Origin: an uncultured Porphyromonadaceae bacterium
Lineage (GTDB): Bacteria > Bacteroidota > Bacteroidia > Bacteroidales > Muribaculaceae
Assembly: GCA_947176355.1 (NCBI GenBank)
Contig: CAMWQY010000097.1
Span: 1 to 8,815, forward strand
Length of the DNA: 8,815 nucleotides
Reading direction: 5' to 3'
Notes under the pieces: generated by a model
What the model was told of the DNA's origin: nothing
What the model saw: the letters and a program-made list of their open reading frames with translations, nothing else
Databases searched by the model: none
Program-made: the position numbers and the translations under genes
In this document: in pieces, positions 1-8,815 of the stretch
How the letters are laid out: the number at the start of each line of letters is the position of its first letter
Position numbering within the stretch: position 1 is the stretch's first letter

Positions 1-276
1 CCCGCAGCTGCAGCAGTTGCAGTAGCAGCAGGCCCCGCAGCAGGTGCACCTGCAGCAGAAGAAAAGACTAACTTCGACGTAGTACTTAAGGCTCCGGGCG
101 CAAGCAAGCTCGCAGTAGTTAAGCTCGTTAAGGAACTTACTGGTCTTGGTCTTAAAGAAGCTAAAGAACTCGTTGACGGCGCTCCAAGCGTTGTTAAGGA
201 AGGTCTTCCCAAAGCAGACGCAGAGGGTCTCAAGAAGCAGCTCGAAGATGCTGGCGCTGAAGTTGAACTTAAGTAA
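1..276 (+). CDS. rplL: 50S ribosomal protein L7/L12, C-terminal part (5' end outside window)
   Basis: L7/L12 forms the flexible stalk of the large ribosomal subunit and recruits and stimulates the translation GTPases (EF-Tu, EF-G, IF2, RF3). The window opens in frame inside the gene, and 91 residues are visible before the TAA at 274-276. Visible residues 1-20 are the Ala/Pro/Gly-rich flexible hinge. The rest is the globular C-terminal domain, recognisable by [20 protein letters not shown], then the factor-binding helix [16 protein letters not shown], and the family-typical ending [15 protein letters not shown]. The family is usually 120-125 residues, so only the N-terminal dimerisation domain, which binds L10, is missing (about 30-35 residues). 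Leucine is written almost only as CTT or CTC, as expected for a very highly expressed gene. A strong terminator follows, and rpoB lies 304 nt downstream, which is the standard bacterial order. Confidence 0.98.
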   Translation, partial: PAAAAVAVAAGPAAGAPAAEEKTNFDVVLKAPGASKLAVVKLVKELTGLGLKEAKELVDGAPSVVKEGLPKADAEGLKKQLEDAGAEVELK

Positions 277-296
277 TCATTCAATAGCAGCATAGA

Positions 297-336
297 CCGA
301 TTCCCCTGCAATAGGGCAGGGGAATTCGGTTTTTTT
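297..336 (+). terminator. Intrinsic terminator after rplL
   Basis: The left arm ccgattcccctgc (297-309) pairs with gcaggggaattcgg (316-329). This gives 13 base pairs with one bulged T at 325, a GC-rich core and a 6-nt loop (310-315). Seven T residues (330-336) follow directly. It starts 20 nt after the rplL stop and has no A-run on its left side, so it acts on + strand transcription only. Because rpoB is next and shows no clear promoter of its own, it may be a leaky attenuator rather than an absolute end. In E. coli a terminator at the same place lets only part of transcription reach rpoBC. That comparison is knowledge of E. coli, not proof for this genome. Confidence 0.92.
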
Positions 337-404
337 ATCTCATAGTGCGCATATCGGATGAAGCGAAGATGCTTGTCATGTATCTTAGCTCTGATGATCC
401 CGCA

Positions 405-449
405 GGTTTTCAGATTCCTTTCTTTATTGGAGAGGTTAATCTGAAAATT
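405..449 (+). repeat. Long inverted repeat / RNA hairpin in rpoB leader
   Basis: ttttcagatt (407-416) and aatctgaaaa (438-447) are perfect 10-bp inverted complements. Between them the pairing continues in RNA: bases 417-423 (cctttct) pair with 429-435 (ggagagg), including two G-U pairs, after a 2-nt bulge (436-437). This leaves a 5-nt loop (ttatt). Two further G-U pairs could extend the base to 405 and 449. The total is about 17-19 pairs, with no T-run after it, so it is not a terminator. A long, nearly continuous helix in an rplL-rpoB spacer resembles an RNase III processing site, but function is inferred only. Confidence 0.6.
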
Positions 450-464
450 ATTTGTGTATTATGG

Positions 465-504
465 CGTCTATTAAATTAGGGTTTTTATTGAAATTTAATA
501 GATG
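465..504 (+). repeat. AT-rich inverted repeat in rpoB leader
   Basis: tctattaaatt (467-477) and aatttaataga (492-502) are perfect 11-bp inverted complements with a 14-nt loop (478-491). In RNA a G-U pair (466/503) and a C-G pair (465/504) extend the helix to 13 pairs. The element lies 76 nt before the rpoB start. Because it is so AT-rich, it could equally be a DNA-level operator or an RNA stem. The short T-run at 512-516 begins 7 nt beyond the stem, too far for a normal intrinsic terminator. Confidence 0.55.
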
Positions 505-580
505 TTAACACTTTTTAAAGAAATCAGGCGCGGTATTAGCTCCTATATAAAAGCTATCCAAACAGATTAATCTTATTATA

Positions 581-3500
581 ATGTCACAGAATACAATTGC
601 AAAACCTCGTGTGAACTTCGCAACTGTGAAGAATCCGTATCCATTTCCGGATTTCCTTGAGGTGCAGCTGAAATCTTTCAGAGATTTCCTGCAGCTTGAC
701 ACGCCACCGGAAGATAGGAAGAACGAGGGTCTCTACAAAGTGTTTGCCGAGAATTTCCCGATTGCAGACACTCGCAACAATTTCGTACTCGAGTTTCTCG
801 ACTATTACATCGATCCTCCTCGCTACACTATCGATGAGTGCTTTGAAAGAGGCCTTACTTATAGTGTCCCTCTGAAAGCTAAACTTAAGCTTTATTGTAC
901 AGACCCGGATCACGAGGACTTCGATACAAGTATTCAAGACGTATATCTTGGTCCTATCCCTTACATGACGGATCAAGGTACTTTCATTATCAATGGTGCA
1001 GAACGAGTTGTTGTATCTCAGCTCCATCGTTCCCCGGGTGTCTTCTTCGGACAGAGCATGCATGCTAATGGTACGAAACTTTATTCAGCCAGAATTATCC
1101 CGTTCCGCGGAAGCTGGATAGAGTTTGCTACCGACATCAACAATGTGATGTATGCTTACATTGACCGTAAGAAGAAACTTCCTGTTACCACTCTTCTACG
1201 TGCTATCGGACTTGAAAGCGACAAAGACATTCTTCAAGTCTTCAATCTTGCCGAAGAAGTGAAAGTCACTAAGTCTAACCTTGAGAAGGTGATCGGCAGA
1301 AAACTTGCCGGACAGGTGCTCAAGTCCTGGATTGAAGACCTCAGCAGCGATGAAATCGGTGAGGTAATGACTATCGAGCGTAACGAAGTGGTACTTGATC
1401 GTGGAACTGAAATCACAGAAGATAATATTCAGGCTATCCTTGATTCAGGCGTAAAGACTATCATGCTTGAGAATCAGGATGCGAATGCTTCAGACTTCAG
1501 CATCATTTTCAATACTCTCTCAAAAGATAACTCCAAATCGGAGATAGAGGCTATCCAATACATCTACCGTCAGCTTCGCAACGCAGAGCCACCAGATGAT
1601 GCCTCGGCTCGCGAAGTGATCCAAAACCTTTTCTTCAGTGAGAAGCGTTACGATCTTGGTGATGTTGGCCGTTACAGAATCAATAAGAAATTGTCGCTCT
1701 CCACTCCAATGGATGTAAGGGTACTTACTCGTGAGGATATCGTGGAGATAATCAAATATCTTATCGAACTGATCAACAACAAGAGCGATGTCGACGATAT
1801 CGACCACTTGTCAAACCGCCGCGTACGTACTGTAGGCGAGCAACTTTACAATCAGTTCAATATCGGTCTTGCCCGTATGAGCCGCACCATCCGTGAGCGT
1901 ATGAATGTACGCGACAACGAGGTGTTCACTCCTACTGACTTGATCAATGCCAAGACGATTTCCGGCGTAATCAACACATTCTTCGGCACTGATGCATTGT
2001 CTCAGTTCATGGATCAGACCAACCCACTTGCTGAAATCACTCACAAGCGCCGTCTATCTGCCCTTGGCCCCGGTGGTCTTAGCCGTGAACGTGCCGGATT
2101 TGAGGTGCGCGACGTACACTATACCCATTATGGTCGTCTATGTCCGATTGAGACTCCTGAAGGTCCGAACATCGGTCTTATATCCTCACTTTGCGTATAT
2201 GCGAAGATCAACAACCTCGGTTTCATCGAGACTCCATATAGAAAGGTCACTGATAGTGTAGTTGACCTCAATAATGAAGATGTAATCTATCTGACTGCAG
2301 AGATGGAAGAGGGTCTTAATATCGCACAGGGTAACGCACCGCTTAATGATGACGGAAGCTTTATCCGCGACAAAGTGAAGGCTCGTCAGGATGCTGACTT
2401 CCCGATCGTGCCTCCTTCCGAAATCCAACTTATGGACGTGGCGCCGATTCAGATCGCATCTATCGCTGCATCTCTGATCCCCTTCCTTGAGCATGATGAT
2501 GCCAACCGTGCGCTCATGGGCTCTAACATGATGCGTCAGGCTGTGCCTCTCATGCGCAGCGAGGCTCCTATCGTGGGTACTGGCATCGAAGGACAGCTTA
2601 TCCGCGACTCCCGCACTCAGATTATGGCTGAAGGCTCAGGCACGATCGAATATGTGGATGCTACAACTATCCGCATTCAGTATGACAGAAATGAAGACGA
2701 GGAATTCGTAGAATTCGAACCGGCTTTAAAGGAATATAAGATTCCTAAGTTCCGTCGCACTAACCAGGGCACCACCATCGACCTCCGTCCTATCTGCGTG
2801 GTAGGTCAGAAAGTAGAAAAAGGTGATATCCTGACTGAAGGATACTCCACAGAGAATGGAGAGTTAGCTCTTGGCCGCAACCTTAAGGTGGCATTCATGC
2901 CTTGGAAAGGCTACAACTATGAGGATGCCATCGTGCTCAACGAGCGTATGGTGAAGGAAGATATTCTGACTTCAGTCCATGTGGATGAATACACTCTTGA
3001 GGTGCGCGAGACAAAACGTGGTATGGAGGAATTGACCTCGGATATCCCGAATGTCAGCGAAGATGCTACCAAGGACCTTGACGAACGTGGTATCATCCGT
3101 GTAGGTGCATACGTGGTGCCGGGCGATATCATGATCGGTAAGATCACACCGAAGGGTGAGAGTGATCCGACTCCGGAAGAGAAGTTGCTCCGTGCCATCT
3201 TCGGCGACAAGGCAGGTGAAGTGAAAGATGCTTCTCTTAAGGCAAGCCCATCGTTGAAGGGTGTGGTAATCGGCACCAATCTCTTCTCAAAGGCAGTCAA
3301 GACCAAGACTTCCCGCAAGGCTGCTGCTGAACTTACCGAAGCTCTCGACAAGGAATACAAGGAAAAGCTTGATGCTCTCACCCAGATAATGGTAGGCAAG
3401 ATGCAGAAGCTTCTCAACGGCCAGGTATCTGCCGGAGTAAAGGATTTCCTTGGAGATGAAATCATCCAGAAGGGTCAGAAATTCAACGGTGTAAACTGGG

Positions 3501-4396
3501 CAGACTTCAAGTATGAGACTGTCAATCTGAGCAATTGGACTGATGATGAGCGCATCAACGGAATGATCATGAAACTCGTGACCAACTACGTGCGCAAGTA
3601 TAAAGAGATCGACAGCGAACTCCGCCGTAAGAAATTTGACATTACCATTGGTGATGAGCTTCCTTCCGGCATCATGCAGATGGCTAAGGTATATATTGCC
3701 AAGAAGCGTAAGATTGGTGTCGGCGACAAGATGGCAGGACGCCACGGTAATAAGGGTATCGTCTCCCGTGTGGTAAGACAGGAAGATATGCCGTTCCTCG
3801 AGGATGGTACGCCTGTAGATATCGTGCTTAACCCTCTTGGTGTGCCTTCCCGTATGAACCTTGGTCAGATTTTCGAGACCGTTCTCGGATGGGCAGGTCG
3901 CGAATTAGGCGAGAAGTTTGCTACTCCGATTTTCGACGGCGCAAGCTTGGATGACCTCAACGAATGGACCGACAAGGCAGGACTTCCACGCTATGGCAAG
4001 ACCTACCTGTATGATGGCGGCACAGGAGATCGTTTCGACCAGCCGGCTACAGTAGGTGTGATCTACATGCTTAAGCTGGGTCACATGGTAGAAGACAAGA
4101 TGCATGCTCGTTCGATTGGTCCGTACTCACTCATTACTCAGCAGCCTCTCGGCGGTAAGGCTCAATTTGGTGGTCAGCGTTTTGGAGAGATGGAGGTTTG
4201 GGCGCTTGAAGCATTCGGTGCCAGCCATATTCTCCAGGAAATCTTGACTATCAAGAGCGACGACGTAAATGGCCGCAGCAAGGCTTACGAGGCTATCGTG
4301 AAGGGCGATCCAATGCCAAATCCAGGTATCCCTGAATCTCTCAACGTGCTCCTCCATGAGTTGCGCGGACTCGGATTGAGTGTCACACTTGACTAA
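581..4396 (+). CDS. rpoB: DNA-directed RNA polymerase subunit beta
   Basis: RpoB is the second-largest subunit of RNA polymerase. It forms one side of the active-site cleft and contacts incoming NTPs and the nascent RNA. The 1271 residues are complete, running from [20 protein letters not shown] to [11 protein letters not shown]. The lobe and protrusion regions are N-terminal. The rifampicin-pocket/fork region lies at about 471-540, with [20 protein letters not shown] matching E. coli 512-531 (offset -38). GYNYEDAIV at 777-785 carries E781/D782, the equivalents of E. coli E813/D814. The lysines of [12 protein letters not shown] are K1050 and K1058 (E. coli K1065 and K1073), and H1175 in KMHARSIG corresponds to H1237. 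A Lys/Glu-rich segment at about 895-1030 sits where E. coli RpoB has its second lineage-specific insertion. The start is fixed by alignment with Bacteroides-type N-termini from memory, and there is no Shine-Dalgarno sequence. rpoC follows after 88 nt and is presumably co-transcribed. No frameshift or missing key residue was seen. Confidence 0.99.
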   Translation: MSQNTIAKPRVNFATVKNPYPFPDFLEVQLKSFRDFLQLDTPPEDRKNEGLYKVFAENFPIADTRNNFVLEFLDYYIDPPRYTIDECFERGLTYSVPLKAKLKLYCTDPDHEDFDTSIQDVYLGPIPYMTDQGTFIINGAERVVVSQLHRSPGVFFGQSMHANGTKLYSARIIPFRGSWIEFATDINNVMYAYIDRKKKLPVTTLLRAIGLESDKDILQVFNLAEEVKVTKSNLEKVIGRKLAGQVLKSWIEDLSSDEIGEVMTIERNEVVLDRGTEITEDNIQAILDSGVKTIMLENQDANASDFSIIFNTLSKDNSKSEIEAIQYIYRQLRNAEPPDDASAREVIQNLFFSEKRYDLGDVGRYRINKKLSLSTPMDVRVLTREDIVEIIKYLIELINNKSDVDDIDHLSNRRVRTVGEQLYNQFNIGLARMSRTIRERMNVRDNEVFTPTDLINAKTISGVINTFFGTDALSQFMDQTNPLAEITHKRRLSALGPGGLSRERAGFEVRDVHYTHYGRLCPIETPEGPNIGLISSLCVYAKINNLGFIETPYRKVTDSVVDLNNEDVIYLTAEMEEGLNIAQGNAPLNDDGSFIRDKVKARQDADFPIVPPSEIQLMDVAPIQIASIAASLIPFLEHDDANRALMGSNMMRQAVPLMRSEAPIVGTGIEGQLIRDSRTQIMAEGSGTIEYVDATTIRIQYDRNEDEEFVEFEPALKEYKIPKFRRTNQGTTIDLRPICVVGQKVEKGDILTEGYSTENGELALGRNLKVAFMPWKGYNYEDAIVLNERMVKEDILTSVHVDEYTLEVRETKRGMEELTSDIPNVSEDATKDLDERGIIRVGAYVVPGDIMIGKITPKGESDPTPEEKLLRAIFGDKAGEVKDASLKASPSLKGVVIGTNLFSKAVKTKTSRKAAAELTEALDKEYKEKLDALTQIMVGKMQKLLNGQVSAGVKDFLGDEIIQKGQKFNGVNWADFKYETVNLSNWTDDERINGMIMKLVTNYVRKYKEIDSELRRKKFDITIGDELPSGIMQMAKVYIAKKRKIGVGDKMAGRHGNKGIVSRVVRQEDMPFLEDGTPVDIVLNPLGVPSRMNLGQIFETVLGWAGRELGEKFATPIFDGASLDDLNEWTDKAGLPRYGKTYLYDGGTGDRFDQPATVGVIYMLKLGHMVEDKMHARSIGPYSLITQQPLGGKAQFGGQRFGEMEVWALEAFGASHILQEILTIKSDDVNGRSKAYEAIVKGDPMPNPGIPESLNVLLHELRGLGLSVTLD

Positions 4397-4404
4397 GAGT
4401 GTGA
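4383..4404 (+). repeat. Small hairpin with the rpoB stop codon in its loop
   Basis: tcacact (4383-4389) and agtgtga (4398-4404) are perfect 7-bp inverted complements. A possible G-U pair (4390/4397) leaves the loop gactaa, which contains the rpoB TAA stop (4394-4396). The left arm lies in the last rpoB codons, so an elongating ribosome would open it. There is no T-run, so this is not a terminator. A 7-bp repeat can arise by chance, and the position is what makes it worth recording. Confidence 0.4.
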
Positions 4405-4427
4405 ATCAACCATAACAATTAAAACTC

Positions 4428-4464
4428 CCCGCACGAATCAGTATTATACTGATTCGGTTGCGGG
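4428..4464 (+). repeat. Long hairpin in the rpoB-rpoC spacer
   Basis: cccgcacgaatcagta (4428-4443) pairs with tactgattcg (4447-4456) and tgcggg (4459-4464). This gives 16 Watson-Crick pairs with a 2-nt bulge (gt, 4457-4458) and a 3-nt loop (tta). It is followed by acaacatag rather than a T-run, so it should not terminate transcription. Its 3' end is 20 nt before the rpoC ATG and 9 nt before the ribosome binding site. It could be an RNase III or other processing site, an mRNA-stability element, or a structure that affects rpoC translation. The role is not determined by the sequence. Confidence 0.7.
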
Positions 4465-4473
4465 ACAACATAG

Positions 4474-4478
4474 AAGGA
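4474..4478 (+). promoter_or_regulatory. Shine-Dalgarno-like ribosome binding site of rpoC
   Basis: AAGGA, complementary to the UCCUU of a typical 16S rRNA 3' end, lies 6 nt before the ATG at 4485. It supports that start codon. Shine-Dalgarno motifs are generally under-represented in Bacteroidota, and rpoB immediately upstream has none. A chance match in an A/G-rich leader is possible. Confidence 0.5.
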
Positions 4479-4484
4479 AAACCT

Positions 4485-8815
<4,331 letters not shown>

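Larger units (their letters stand above)
337..580 (+). other. rpoB leader, non-coding, structured
   Basis: No gene is supported in this 244-nt stretch. It is AT-rich in its second half and holds two inverted repeats, listed separately. The Bacteroidota housekeeping promoter (TTTG, about 19-21 nt, TAnnTTTG) has no good match. Partial -7-like matches are TATCTTAG at 381-388, without a partner TTG, and TTTG at 451-454 followed 22 nt later by TAGGGTTT. The sequence just before the rpoB ATG (gattaatcttattata) is AT-rich without a Shine-Dalgarno motif, which is usual in this phylum. The stretch is therefore either read-through leader from the rplL operon or carries a weak, unrecognised promoter. 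Confidence 0.6.

Noticed and set aside
1..60. GCA-rich repetitive stretch at the window start
   Set aside because: It is the Ala-rich hinge of L7/L12 read in frame, not a separate repeat element.
381..388. TATCTTAG as a -7 promoter element
   Set aside because: Five of six fixed bases match, but there is no TTG/TTTG at the right distance upstream.
451..484. Promoter-like pair TTTG ... TAGGGTTT before rpoB
   Set aside because: The spacing is 22 nt and only four of six fixed bases of TAnnTTTG match. This is too weak to annotate as a promoter, though it could be revisited if a start maps near 490.
537..556. Small inverted repeat tagct/agcta in the rpoB leader
   Set aside because: It has only five pairs with a 10-nt loop, which is not distinguishable from chance.
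564..573. Perfect 10-bp palindrome agattaatct just before the rpoB ATG
   Set aside because: Without a loop it cannot form a useful hairpin, and short AT-rich palindromes are common by chance in such leaders.
584..1063. 159-codon minus-strand open frame over the rpoB start
   Set aside because: It fully overlaps conserved N-terminal rpoB coding sequence and has no independent support.
2917..3465. 182-codon minus-strand open frame inside rpoB
   Set aside because: Its Ser/Arg-rich composition is typical of a reverse-frame shadow of a Lys/Glu/Asp-rich coding strand. It has no promoter, ribosome site or family resemblance.

Overview
This is an ordinary, highly conserved housekeeping region: the end of rplL (ribosomal protein L7/L12), all of rpoB, and nearly all of rpoC (RNA polymerase beta and beta' subunits), all on the + strand. 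Several things point to the phylum Bacteroidota, most likely order Bacteroidales: the wording of both polymerase subunits (for example [18 protein letters not shown] in RpoB and [20 protein letters not shown] near the RpoC start), RpoB at 1271 residues (close to Bacteroides as I remember it), and an AT-rich rpoB start with no Shine-Dalgarno sequence. A gut family such as Muribaculaceae is possible, but I cannot establish it from this window.

Layout. Bases 1-276 encode the Ala-rich hinge and the whole C-terminal domain of L7/L12. A strong intrinsic terminator (297-336) follows 20 nt after the stop. The remaining 244 nt before rpoB (337-580) hold no gene but contain two sizeable inverted repeats (405-449 and 465-504) and no convincing consensus promoter. 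rpoB runs 581-4396. The 88-nt rpoB-rpoC gap contains a small hairpin with the rpoB stop codon in its loop, a long hairpin (4428-4464) without a U-tract, and an AAGGA ribosome binding site for rpoC. rpoC starts at 4485 and is open to the window edge at 8815 (1443 complete codons), so its stop lies outside.

How the genes work together. L7/L12 forms the ribosomal stalk that recruits translation factors. RpoB and RpoC form the catalytic core of RNA polymerase, with the active-site Mg2+ held by RpoC and substrate contacts supplied by RpoB. Keeping rplL upstream of rpoBC, with a terminator between them, resembles the E. coli arrangement, where attenuation and RNase III processing lower rpoBC output relative to ribosomal proteins. 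The structured leader here suggests a similar arrangement, but that is inference.

I found no previously undescribed system. The points worth a second look are the RNA structures in the two intergenic regions and, to a lesser degree, lineage-specific features of RpoC.
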